From Tuctoria greenei (Eukaryota > Streptophyta > Magnoliopsida > Poales > Poaceae): DNA of 64,000 nucleotides. The DNA lies in assembly GCA_036927565.1 (NCBI GenBank), contig JAYESD010000001.1:279631560-279695559 (forward strand). Direction: 5' to 3'. The notes under the pieces are model-generated. The model was not told the origin of the DNA. It saw nothing but the letters and a program-made list of their open reading frames with translations, and searched no databases. The translations under genes and the position numbers were made by a program. The stretch's first letter is position 1. Each line of letters opens with the position of its first letter. This document shows positions 19,035 to 30,257 of the stretch, one piece after another.

Positions 19035-22000
19035 CCTCGACCGTCTTCTGAAGATGGTGGCAAACCCAAAGTGTGGTGTCCCATTCACAAAACGGGCAGC
19101 CACAGTTTGGAAGACTGCCGGGAGGTCCAAAACCTTGTCGAGCGTTACAACAAGCGTTGGGAAGGATCTCCTTTCCGACAGAGGGAAGGAAAGCAAAAGG
19201 TCGACGAAGCTCCAGCTGAAGAGGAGTTAGGGTTTCAGGATCCCAGAAAGGTCCTGAAGGCCGTTTACACCTCCGTCGATGATGATTCTGACGTCTCTAA
19301 CAACGAGCGTCGGAAGACCATGAACACCATTTTTGGTGGGTCATGGGATATCACCTCTCGTCGCGTCATCAAGACTATGCGGCGAGATATGGCCGTTGTA
19401 GCCCCTACAGTCAGGCTGGAACCTCATCGAAAGTGGATGGACACCTCCATCACTTTTGATGCTTCTGATTGCCCACAGAGCATGGTTGGAGCAGGTCAGT
19501 TACCTTTGATGGTATCTCCTACCATCAACAACATCCAGCTCCACCATGTCATGGTAGACGGAGGTTCGGGGCTTAACCTCATCAGCTTCGAAGCTTTCAC
19601 TAAGCTTCAGCTCCGACCTTCGGATCTCCATCCCTCTCGACCTTTCTCCGGAGTAGGTCCGGGGGCCATTACCCACTCGGAGCTATTACTCTCCCCGTTA
19701 CCTTCGGGACTCGGGAGAAGTATCGCACCGAGAAGTTGGTCTTCGACGTCGCTCAGATCAACTTACCATTCAACGCCATTTTGGGTAGACCTGCCCTGTA
19801 CAAATTCATGGCAGCTGCTCATTATGGATATCTGGTTTTGAAGATGCCAACACCAGTAGGCATTCTCCGGATCCGTGGAGATCGTACCGCTGGAGTAACT
19901 GCTCTAGAGGAACTCCACGCACTCACCACGACGCAAGAGGAGGACTCCAGGCAGGAGCAAGCTCCAAAACCCCCGAGCATTCGTCAACGAGGCTCGACCT
20001 CTGCACCCCGTGTGCAGCCAAGCAGCGACACCGACATTCCCGTCAAAGTCGTCCAAATTGGTTCCGATGCTGCTCAGACCACCTGAATATCGGGAGGATT
20101 GAACGACAAATAGGAACTCGCGCTCATCACTTTCCTCCAGGCTAACGTTGACGTGTTTGCTTGGCAACTGTCACAAATTCCTGGGATCCCCAGGGAAGTG
20201 ATTGAGCACAATCTGAAGATCTACCCCGATGCCCGGCCTGTGCATCAGAAGCCTCGGAAGCAATCCGTAGAGCAGCAGAACTTCATCCGACAAGAAGTGA
20301 AGAAGCTACTCGAAGCCGGATTCATCCGAGAAGTCTTCCATCCAAAATGGCTGGCGAACCCAGTCGTTGTGCCCAAGGCCGGCGGGAAGCTTCGGATGTG
20401 CATCGACTACACCACACTAAATAAGGCATGTCCAAAAGATCCATTCCCACTACCTAGAATAGATCAGATAGTGGATTCCACCTCCGGGTGTGAATTACTG
20501 TGTTTCCTAGAAGCATATTCTGGGTATCATCAAATCAGGATGTCTAGGGAGGATGAAGAGCATACTTCCTTCATAATAGTAGATGGATTGTACTGTTACA
20601 TAGCCATGCCCTTTGGTCTCAAGAATGCAGCTTCAACTTTTGTATGAGCTATGTACAAAACTTTTGAATAACTCATTAGAGACGTAGTGGAAGTGTACGT
20701 CGATGACATCGTGGTCAAGGTCAGGAACAAGGAGTTACTCCTCGACACCTTGCAGGCTGTCTTCGACAAGTTGTGGGCCATTCGCACAAAGCTATACCCG
20801 GACAAGTGTGTATTCGGGGTTAGCTCCGGAAAACTTCTTGGTTTCCTGGTAAGTCACTGGGGCATAGAAGCTAATCCGGCGAAGATAAAAGCCATTGAAG
20901 ACATGCGGCCACCAACCAGCATCAAAGACGTCCAAAAGTTAACTGGATGTCTAGCAGCCCTCGGCCGGTTCATATCAAGACTGGCGGAACGGGCACTCCC
21001 CTTCTTCAAGTTATTGAGGAAGTCCGGACCATTCCAATGGTCCGAAGAAGCAGAGAAGGCATTCCAGGAGCTGAAACAATTCCTCACCACCCTACCAATT
21101 CTGGTAGCTCCGAACCCTGGTGAGCCTTTGTTGCTTTACATTTCAGCTACTGACGAAGTCGTCAGTATGGTTCTGGTTGCGGAGAGACCGGAACTACCTC
21201 ACACTCAGGAATCCAGACCCCTTCGGGAAGGTCCGGAAGTTCCTGAAAGCGAGTCTGGGTCCCAGATCCCAGATTTGAACCCACAAGAAGTCGCTTCAGG
21301 AGACCTAGACACCTCCGGGAGGGTCCAGGTCATTTCTAAAAAAGCTCCGGGTTCCTCCAGCCAGAACCCGGAGGTACCCGAAGAAAATTCAGACCCCTTC
21401 GAGAGGATCCGGATCAATGAAGAGGAAGCTCCGGACCCCTACGGGAGGGTCTGGACCATTCAACGCCCGGTATACTTCATTAGTGAAGTATTACATGATG
21501 CCAAGACTCGATACCTAGAGGTGCATAAGCTGCTCTATGCAGTTCTTATTGCTTCCAGGAAGCTTCGACATTACTTCCAAGCTCACAAAGTCTCGGTGGT
21601 GACCTCCTACCCACTTCGAGCAATCTTGCATAGTCCCAATTCAACTGGGAATATTGCAAAGTGGGCTACGGAATTGGCTGAATTTGATCTTGAATTTATT
21701 TCAAGACAAGCCGTCAAGAGTCAAGCGTTGGCAGATTTTGTGGCAGAATGGACTCCCTCTCCATCAAACCCTGGGGGCCCCAGTGAGCAGAAGATGGAGC
21801 ATCAAGCTCCAACCTTCACCGAGCCTCACTGGACCCTCTACTTCGACGGCTCCATGCAGAAGCAGGGGGTCGGAGCTGGAATCCTTCTCCTTGCACCGAC
21901 TGGGGAGAAGGTGAAATACATGGTACACCTTGACTTCAAGGCAACCAACAACATGGCAGAGTATGAAGCACTCATCTACGGACTAAAGGTGGAACTGTCA

Positions 22001-23656
22001 TATGGTGTCAAGCAACTGCTGGTCAAAGGAGATTCACAGCTCATCATCAAGCAGGTGAAGGGTGAATGCTCCTGCAATAATCTCTAGCTAGCTGCTTACC
22101 TCCTTGAAGTCCAGTGGCTTCAGAAGGACTTTGAAGTCCTAGATCTCCACCATGTTCAGCGTGCCCATAACGCTGAAGCTGACGAACTCTCGACCAAAGC
22201 GTCAACCAGAGCTCCGGCTCCTGACGGAATCTTTGTCCAAAGGTTGTCAAAGCCAACAGCTCAACCTGCCGAACTGAGCGAAGGGGGCGAGATCAGCATC
22301 CCGAAGCTGACGGTCCCGATGGCCCTGTTACCATGGCAGCCATCAAGGGTCGTAGGTGCTGCCGGGAGCTCCGAGCAACCCAGCACGCAAGACTCAAAAG
22401 CTCAAGCTAGCTCCGATGCATGGATCTCGGAGATCCGGAGCTACTTGAAAGACAACATCCTTCCTGACGATGATGTATCCGCTGACCGGGTAGTCAGATT
22501 GGCTAAAAGATACACGCTGGTAGAAGGGGATATCTACCGGCGCGGTGCCAACGACATCCTAATGCGGTGCATCACAAGGGAAGAAGGCTGCGAACTTCTC
22601 GCAGAAATCCATGGAGGCGAGTGTGGGAACCACGCATCTTCCTACACACTGGTCGGAAAAGCCTTTCGGCATGGCTTCTACTGGCCTACAGCGCTCCAGG
22701 ATGCCACTGAGCTGGTGAAGAAATGTGAAGCATGCCAATTTCATGCAAAGCAAATTCATACACCAGCTCAGCCCTTACAAATGATACCTCCTACATGGCC
22801 CTTCACCGTGTGGGGGATGGACATCTTGGGACCTTTCCCAAGAGCCGTCGGAGGTTACAAGTTCCTGTACGTCGCCATTGACAAGTTCACCAAGTGGCCG
22901 GAAGCAACTCCAGTTGTGACGATCAACAAGCAATCTGCTATCAACTTTCTGCAATCCATTGTAAGCAGATTTGGAGTCCCAAACAAAATCATCACTGATA
23001 ATGGGACTCAATTCACAAGCTCCGCATTCCAAGGATATTGCGAAGACCTCGGCATACAAGTTTGCTACGCCTCCGTAGCTCACCCAGCCAGCAATGGCCA
23101 AGCCGAGAGAGCAAATGCAGAAATCCTTAAGGGACTTAAAACGCGCACCTATGAGCGTTTGAAAAAACATGGAGCCAACTGGATCGAAGAGCTTCCGCCT
23201 ACTTTATGGGCCAACAGGACATCTCAAAACCGGTCAACTGGAGAGACACCCTTCTTCCTGGTGTACGGAGCTGAAGCAATCCTTCCCCCGGAAATCACCT
23301 TGGGTTCACTCTGGGTCCGGACCTTCGACGAAGCCGCGCAAGACCAGCTCCGGCGTGAAGACCTAGACCTCCTTGAGGAGGGAAGGTGCCAAGCAGCTGT
23401 TCGGAATGCCCGATATCGTCAAGCTTTACGGCATTATCACCAGCGGCATGTACACAACCGACAGCTCGAGGAAGGCGATCTGGTGCTACGGAGAATACTA
23501 TCCAGAGAAGGGTTAAACAAACTCTCCCCCGGCTGGGAGGGGCCCTTCCAAGTGATTAAAGTATCCCGTCCCGGAAGCATTCGCTTGGCTACCGAGGATG
23601 GGACACCTCTCCCAAATCCTTGGAACATCGAGCACCTCCGTAAGTTCTACACATAA
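19035..23656 (+). pseudogene. Pol of element B (protease, RT, RNase H, second RNase H, integrase)
   Basis: Protease has MVDGGSGLNLI near 19553. RT covers about 20240-20900 with NPVVVPKAGGKLRMCIDY, GLKNAASTF and YVDDIVVK. In RT motif A the first catalytic Asp is Glu (LEAYSGYHQI; element C keeps Asp). A Pro/Glu-rich insert (about 21190-21465) follows the first RNase H start. A second, archaeal-type RNase H (YFDGSMQKQG, NNMAEYEALIYGL, GDSQLIIKQVKGE) marks the Tat lineage. Integrase (about 22440-23656) has an HHCC finger and core residues in WGMDILGPFP, TDNGTQFTS and SNGQAERAN. Breaks: a 1-bp loss near 19671, TGA 20084, TAG 20111, TGA 20645, TAA 20666 and TAG 22085. Dead. Confidence 0.93.
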
Positions 23657-24916
23657 TACCGCGGAGGTGAGTCTTGAGTAACTTGGGGTGTATGTTATAG
23701 AGTCATTGTACAGAGTCGGGTAGTTCCTCCGGGAGAGCAGCCGGACCTTTCCCGAAAGGTCCGCAAATCTCATGAAACACTTGTCACAGTCTCAGGACTA
23801 AAAGTGCGGCTAACTACCCTGGGTCAAACGAGAAATAAAACACACTTAGCCTGGTTCCGTACCCTAAGAGTGTACTTGTTTCCCCTGTACCCCGGACCTA
23901 TAATGAAAGACATCTTCATGTGAAATAGACTCCACGTGCATTTATTTTGTACAGGCTCAACATTTTTATTTTTCTCTTTCTTGTCTATAACAAAGACGTG
24001 CAATTCTTAAGAATTTTAGTTTGACCGGTTTATATACGATTCGAGTTGTATTGTCAGTTCTTTTGGATTCAAATATCGTTCATGGCCAACTCACCTGAAA
24101 GCCGCCAAGCCAATCTAGGGATGGAGTGTGCTATCGACTTAGCTTGGTCAAGCACCCTAAGTACGCCACTCTACCTACACCCCGGCAGGCCAAAGTAAGG
24201 AGGGTCCAGGAACAGTTGAACCTAGAAGAAAAGACAACGCATCCGGTTGTATTTAAAATCGCGTTCAACTTAAAGTCTTCTTGAGAATCGTAAGCCGCGA
24301 CGAAATTATAGACAAGGAACAAATTTTACTATTTTTCTTGGCTTAAGTGTGCAGGAAAAATAAAATCTACGTTGATGGAAAAAAGCCGGAGCTAACTAAG
24401 CTCCGACTCCCCAAAGGGGGCCAACCGTCGACGCTGAATAAAAGATGGTGAGAAGACCCCGTAAATGGAGTCTGCTGCCAACAAACCAAGTGTTGGCAAA
24501 GGTCACTGCAGGAGCTACTAAGCTCCGACACCCCGGAGGACTAACTATCGACGCTCTACGTGTTGATAGAGACTATTGCTGGAGCTATCAAGCTCCAGCG
24601 ATGGACAATGCCGGAGCTTCTAAGTTCCGACAACCTCAGGGGACCTTCACTATCGAAGACTTCAGACATAAATTCAAGTTCGGAGCAAATGAGTCTTCAA
24701 CAAAAACACAATATCCTTTTGGTACATGTTCACAATCAAATTGTGTACATCTACCAGGGGGCCAAGTGAAGATAAAGGTGTTGAAGACAAAAAGTGAAAT
24801 TCGCAAAAATTTGGGGATTTCATTTATATGGAGACAGGAGATTACATCTGGAGACAAGGGATTACAAAATTGAGGAAGAAGAAGAGAAAATACAAGTGAG
24901 AACTATAGAGATGGTC
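23657..24916 (+). other. Spacer after integrase in element B
   Basis: I see no coding sequence. The spacer is related to the same interval in element C (43594-44807). It contains four short stem-loop sequences of the form GGAGCT-N-AGCTCC (24387-24630). Confidence 0.7.
24387..24630. repeat. Array of four small stem-loops, GGAGCT...AGCTCC
   Basis: Inverted repeats at 24387-24405 (CGGAGCTAACTAAGCTCCG), 24511-24526, 24579-24598 (CTGGAGCTATCAAGCTCCAG) and 24612-24629 (one mismatch), each followed by a G/C-rich tract and a CTATCGAC-like word. Element C has three counterparts (43860-44070). Confidence 0.85.
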
Positions 24917-27900
24917 CTAGACCCTATGGAAGAACTGGGCGACCTTCTGGGCGACCTCCAATACGCTGGCTCGGGTAGCTTCGCCTTCTCCTTCGACGGG
25001 GCCTTCAAGCACCGGGTCCGGAGGAAATTGGGAGTTCCGGCTGGTGTAGCACGTCAACACATATTCTGCGACGTTCTTTGCCAGGGATTGCCCCTCAACC
25101 TCCAGTTGGTCCGTGATGACATCGCCCACCTTGGAGAGCTTGCTACCTGTTGCGCTCAACGCCTGCAGCGCAAGGTCCGGCTCTGGCTCCGGATCATCCG
25201 GGCGCACGGGGCTGAAACACATCGGCGTCAGTGCATCGTTGGCTTTGCCCAGGAACTCCCAAATCTGTAGGGAGTCCGCAGTCCTTAAGCTCTTCATCTC
25301 TTCCAAGGATCTCCTGGCCGCCGTCAGTTCGGAATTCTCACGGGCGAGGCGCTCAACTTCTTTGGCGTTTTGCTGAATCTTTTCAGCAACTCGCCTCTCG
25401 AGTCTTCCGAGCTCCTCCTCTCGGAGGTGGATCTTGTTCCGGCGGTCAACCAGGTCCTTCTCCCTAGCATTCACTTTTTTCTCCCGGGCAACAAGGGCAC
25501 ACTTGTATTCATAGAGTTCCTGCCCTCGCACCCAGGTCTTCTCCTCTTCCTCTTGGCAGCGCTCTTCCAATTTCTTGGTGCGCTCCTCGAGGCCCTTGTC
25601 AGCCAGAGCTACTTTCTCGGCAAGCTCCTCTTCCCTCCTCAGGACATCATCCCGCAGCTCAAGGAGTTTCCGCTCTTCATTCTCGAGCCGTTTCTCCCTC
25701 TCTTCAAGTGCCTCTCGGCGCTTGATGAGTGCAGTGTTAATGACCTCCAGCATTTCATGGAGTTCCTCGGCTGCACTGTTGGCTGCTTTGGCCTGATTGT
25801 AAATCTCCTGGGATTGGGTGTCGAGGGCCCGAGTCATGCTCTCCCTGTCATCCAGCAGCTTGCCCCAGTACTCCAGGCGGATCTTCTCCCGCTTGATCCA
25901 CTCCTTGTCATCCGCTAGCCTCGACTGCGCCAGCTTGGTCTCAAAGTAGAGCCGGTTACGCCACCGCCTAAGGGTTTGGCGCTCCTCTTCAAGAGCCTTG
26001 CTGTCGTGGAAGAAGGCCAATTGGACTTGACGCAGACTGGAGCAGGCGTTGTCGATAGACATCGACAGCGGGATGGGCTCCGGACCTGCTGGGGTCTCCT
26101 CCACTGGTTCCAGCGGGTCTTCACATACAAAAATTGGGTCCCACTCTACGAGAGTGGACCCCTAAGCTTCCAAGGCACTAGGGCTGTCCTCCGGGATGGC
26201 CTCAGTCGCCATCGAAGAAGGCCCCGCCGCCAAGTCTTCGTTCACCTCCTCGGGCAGGGGGCCAGCGACTTCGTTTGGGCACTCCGGCTCTGCCGCAGGT
26301 ACCTCTGACGTCGTCGCTTCCGGAGCAGGAGCTGCTACTGGCTCTGGTCTGGGCACCTCTTTTGAAGGAGGCTCGAGCTCCACCTCCTCTTCAACCACCG
26401 GCTCAGGAGCCGGAGGATCTTCAACTTCAACCGGCCCTGAGACCGGAGCTCCAACAATAACCGGCTCAACGGCCGGTGCTTCGGAGGTATCCGGCTCAAC
26501 TGCCGGAACTACCTCGACCTCCGACTCGCATGCCGGGGCTTCAGTCACCTCCGGCTCAACCGCCGAGGTTTCGACACTTTCCGGCTCTGGGGCCGGGACT
26601 ACTACTTCCTCCGGCTCAACAGCCGGAGCTTCCATCACTGCAGCACCAGGACCCGGAGCTTCAACCTCCGAGACAGGTGCCGCTGGCGCATCTTCACTCC
26701 CGTGGTCCGGCGCTACCACGGGAACTTCTGGGGATGAGTCGAGGTCCATGACCACGACAGCCGGCGCCGGAGCTGTCGCAGCTTCAGCCACCACTTGGGG
26801 CGGCACCAGGACAGGAGCAGAAGCTCCCACGGCCTCAGACACTGTGGCTGAGGGTGGAGCTTCACTCCCCTTCTTGGGGACGTTGCGGATGATGAACGAA
26901 GAAAATTAACAAACAGTTGCTACAATTAAATAGTTAACCAAGGTAAAGATTAAAAATTACCTTGGAAGGCTTCCGCACCAGCTTGCGCGGAACCTTTTTC
27001 CTGGACGTTTCGGGCTGGCCACGGTCAGCGTAGAAGCTACAGAAGGCCCCCCGGAACTTGTCGCAGCCACAGGCGTTTCCCGGGTCGAGGCTCTCCTCGA
27101 TCGGGAAGAACCCCCGGACCTGGAGGCTCCCGCCGTCCCAGGTGCCAGAGTCGTGCGCCCGGAGCTAGCACCCTAGGAGGATCCCACCACGGGAACAGAC
27201 GTGCTCCGGGAAGACCCCACTGCAGGAACGGTATCGTTCCGGAAGGACCCCACTACGGGGACAGTCGCCACGGTGGTAGAAGATCTTCCCCTCCGGGGAG
27301 AAGGAACCGAGGCGGAAGTAGTGGGCCTGACGGACCTTCCGTCGGCATGTTGCAGCTTCCTCTTCCGGCTCTCCGGCTCATCTGCCAGCTCCTTGCCCTT
27401 GCCGACGACCTCGACCCTCAGCTGTGGGGCAGGGACGGAGCCATCTTCGGGCATTCCGGGGATCGCCACCCGGGTGGTTGATCTTCTCTCAACGACACCA
27501 AGGTCGTCAAGTGCGGGCATCTTCTGCCGGAGCTCCCTGCTGAACTCCACTTCCACGTTCAGAGGGAGAAAGGCCGACGGTGGAGTCAAGTCATCACCGT
27601 CGATGTCGATGCCGTGCTGGAATTTCTTGAGGTGGAACTCCAAGGTTTTCCCCACCATGTTGGACTTCAACCCGGTCTCAACCCGGTCCTCGTCCATCAC
27701 GCTGTTGAGGGCCCAAGCGAGCTTCTCCCTCCTCTTCAGCGGCGCCCACCTATTGACCAGGAAGTTGTAAAATACTGCCTGAGGAGTCAATCCTCCCTCC
27801 ACGCATTGGCGGATCCTGGTCAAGGCGGGGTTGAAAGCTTCCGCCAGCACCAGAGCTTCACTCCAGATCATCGTGTCGATGTCGGGCAGACCATCGGGCA

Positions 27901-28411
27901 GCTCCAACCTCTCGTGCTCCTCCACCCTGACGACTATCCAATCTTTCTTCCAGTCATCCCACTTCCCGGAAGGGAACGACCGGAGGTACTTGAATGTGCA
28001 CTTCTTGCGCTTCACGAAGTAGTAGAAGCCAAGGTACTCATTGCTCCGGCAGGTGGTGTGGATGGTGAAGAAGGTCCGGAAGAGTTCGATGCAGGGGGGG
28101 ATGCCCACCCACATCTCATAGAAGTGGACGAAGATAGACACGAGGAGAATGGAGTGAGGGCCAAGGTGATATAGCTGCAGACCATAGAAGTCTAGCAGCA
28201 TCAAGAAGAAGGAAGAAAAAGGTGGGATCAACCCCACCATGGCGTACGAAGAAAAGTACACCATTTCGCCGGCGCGCTCCTTCTCGAAGGGGAGCTCTCC
28301 GCCGGCACGGACCAAGCGGTTGAAGAAGTCCGAGGACCACCCCATGAGGGCCCGGACCTTCTTCAAATCTCCGTCGGTCTTCAAGCGACTCTCGCGCAGA
28401 CCCAACTCCAT
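24917..28411 (-). pseudogene. Antisense gene of element B (gypsy-type 'transposase 28' family plus coiled coil)
   Basis: It runs opposite to gag-pol. ATG at 28411 (MELGLRESRL) fits the copy in C. The N-terminal domain resembles the grass 'putative gypsy type transposon' family (GLIPPFSSFFLMLLDFYGLQLYHLGPH in two parts, FVHFYEMWVGIPP, LFRTFF). Open to a TAG near 27173, then open in the same frame to a donor-like AAG/GTAATT near 26962. An intron of about 85 bp would bring in a Pro/Glu/Val-rich repeat region (26842-26162), one TAG at 26162, and a long coiled coil in the same frame (26104-24917, EEERQTLRRWRNRL, REEELAEKVALADKG). Full product would be about 1,100 residues. From general knowledge, antisense extra ORFs occur in Tat elements; function unknown. 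Two stops make this copy defective. Confidence 0.78.
26870..26962 (-). other. Probable intron in the antisense gene of element B
   Basis: On the minus strand CCTTCCAAG/GTAATTTTTAATC fits a plant splice donor, followed by T/A-rich sequence. In-frame TAA codons in the gap rule out simple read-through. The acceptor is uncertain: TTAATTGTAG (about 26918) leaves a TAA in frame, while CCCCAAG (about 26875) does not. Element C has deleted this region and cannot test it. Confidence 0.4.
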
Positions 28412-28928
28412 CGCAGCACAGCTAGGCAAGAGAAGAGAAGCGAAGCACGAGTTGGGAGTTTGAGCGCAAGATCAGATGAGAGGCGTAAAAAACTCCCGAC
28501 GGTGAGCGCTTTCCTTCTTAAGTAAGCCCTCACAACGCTTGGATGGAAACCGCAAGGAAGTTGAAGATACCACTCAAGAATTCAACGCAACCGATGACAG
28601 GAGGGCCCGGGTCCACCCCGACGATCAAGTCGAGGCTATTACCCAGGCGAACAGTTGTCATCACGAGGCGGGAAACCCAAAGGCGGCGGCCAGACAAGGT
28701 GCGCGCAACCGATACAGTTTTCGTATCGGGAACCGGCGACCTTCAATTGCGTGAGATCTGCACGTCAAAGATCTCATCCGCCGCACGAGGTGCGCCACGC
28801 GACGGGATCTAACTATAAATCTCTGCCAACGGCACCTTTGAAGACCCTTGAAGACTCAGTTCAAGAGTCGCGAGGATGGACCCACCTCCGACGGAATGAC
28901 TTCACCCCAGTGATCTTCCTCGGAGGTA
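28412..28928 (+). other. Region between antisense gene start and PPT in element B
   Basis: No gene seen. On the minus strand it would hold the promoter and leader of the antisense gene. CTTACTTAAGAAGG (near 28511-28530, minus) is conserved about 100 bp before the start codon in element C (near 41432-41450), a candidate core promoter word. Confidence 0.4.
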
Positions 28929-28943
28929 GGTCCAGGGGGCCAC
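28929..28943 (+). other. Polypurine tract of element B
   Basis: GGTCCAGGGGGCCAC directly before the 3' LTR at 28944. Element C has the matching minus-strand tract, with GGGGGCCAC next to its LTR. Confidence 0.8.
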
Positions 28944-29776
28944 TGTCGGTACCCTAGAAACCGTACACCCCTTGAGGTTACAAAGATCTCAAAGGGAAGT
29001 CATCTACTTGGTTTGAAGACCCTCGGAGGCCCACATGTCAGACATAACCGGACCCGCTTCTCCAACATGGTTAATCCCTAGGTTGCCACATGTACAACCA
29101 AACCGGAGCTACCGCCCACAAGGGGGAAGCTCTGGGCCGCGTGCCTAAACGGCACCTCCGGACTCAACCCCAGACCGAGAGAAGCTCCGGACCTGACACG
29201 TGTCGGGTAGCCCCGGAGCTACCTGTTTCCCACAGCAAGCTCCGGAGCTGCCACGTGTCCAATCGTCGGACCTTCAGCCTCTGACCTCCGGAAGACCTTG
29301 TAACGGCTCCGGATCTTCAAAGGAGAGCCAAGGACTTCAAGACCCGATTAAGTGTCATTAATGCCATATTAATGACACTTAATCGGACGATCTTAACACC
29401 AGTAACGGTGCTGTTAAAGCCCATTACAGGATCAATAAGAGCAATTAAGCGTGTATCAATACTAGTAACCGCCGGGGCCACATGTCGGGCCAGGCTAACT
29501 TGTAACGGCCTGCCCTTGTACTATAAAAGGACAGGCCGACGATACACGCGGGGACGTTGACGGACGATCATACGCACCCCCTTACACCCGTGGCAAGCTC
29601 ATACTGCTAATACAACACCAACACACCCGTGGAGTAGGGTATTACGCTCAGGCGGCCCGAACCACGTAAATTCTTGTGTCTCCTGTGTCAAACTCCTATT
29701 CACCTTCTTGAATCTCCGCGCGCCCACACCGAACATCAAACTCCCCTTCTTGATCTGCCGGCTCCAACCGCCAACA
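28944..29776 (+). repeat. 3' LTR of element B, 833 bp
   Basis: TGTCGGTACCC...CCGCCAACA. It differs from the 5' LTR by roughly two dozen substitutions by eye, mostly C/T and G/A, and by a short length change near the end. TATAAAAG lies at 29522-29529. Confidence 0.95.
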
Positions 29777-29781
29777 GATTC
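29777..29781. repeat. Target-site duplication of element B (right)
   Basis: GATTC directly after the 3' LTR. LTR fragment H resumes here (CCCATCGAATTGACACGAGC, compare element A near 8760). Confidence 0.95.
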
Positions 29782-30257
29782 CCATCGAATTGACACGAGC
29801 ATGCAATTTGCAAACAAAACATTTATTTTGAAAAAGGATCAATATGCTTCAAGGACACTTGCCTTGTTCTTGCTGTTGATTAGGGTCAAATCCTTCAAAC
29901 TATTGGTGTCGTAGATACTCCACGGCACTCTCTAGCGCAAATCCGTCTAATCCACACAATAAACATACAAGACAAGAAACACAATCAAAGAGTGCACAAA
30001 TATTACTCAATATGGCATGGCAAGCATGATTAATGCAAATGCAAGGTAGAACTTGTTAATAGATTGCTTTTAATGATCACTAACTAGTTCTAATAGTTTT
30101 TAACAAGTTTATACAGGTTTGGAGTTGATTAGATCAAATTTTAGAATTAATTTGACACAATTTAGTCAGCAAAATCGGACTAGTCTGCAGAAGGCCGGAC
30201 TAGTCCGCACTTTGCAGAACTAGCGAACTAGGGTTTTCTAGATCGACGTAAATTTGG
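29782..30257 (-). repeat. LTR fragment H (Tekay-like), right part
   Basis: Resumes the LTR after element B and follows element A for a while (GATCAATATGCTTCAAGGAC), then diverges. It holds three degenerate to perfect CGGACTAGTCCG motifs (30174-30235). It stops near 30257 without the expected GGGTGTTACA end, so the right end is lost or rearranged. GGGGATG at 30256-30262 matches the copia sequence before the left end. Confidence 0.65.

Larger units (their letters stand above)
16810..29776 (+). mobile_element. Element B: complete Tat-lineage Ty3/gypsy retrotransposon
   Basis: 12,967 bp with both LTRs (16810-17659 and 28944-29776), PBS, gag, pol, a long 3' spacer, an antisense gene and a PPT. 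It is flanked by a perfect 5-bp duplication, GATTC (16805-16809 and 29777-29781). Tat assignment rests on the second, archaeal-type RNase H before integrase and on the antisense ORF. The two LTRs differ at roughly 3% of sites by eye, mostly transitions. Stops and one frameshift disable pol, so it is a complete but dead copy. Confidence 0.95.

Noticed and set aside
26196..26909. Plus-strand 237-residue Ser/Gly/Thr-rich frame
   Set aside because: It is the complement of the Pro/Glu-rich part of the antisense gene in element B; the periodic composition keeps several frames open.
27201..28174. Plus-strand frames of about 190 residues opposite the antisense gene
   Set aside because: Shadows of the conserved minus-strand coding sequence, with no family resemblance.
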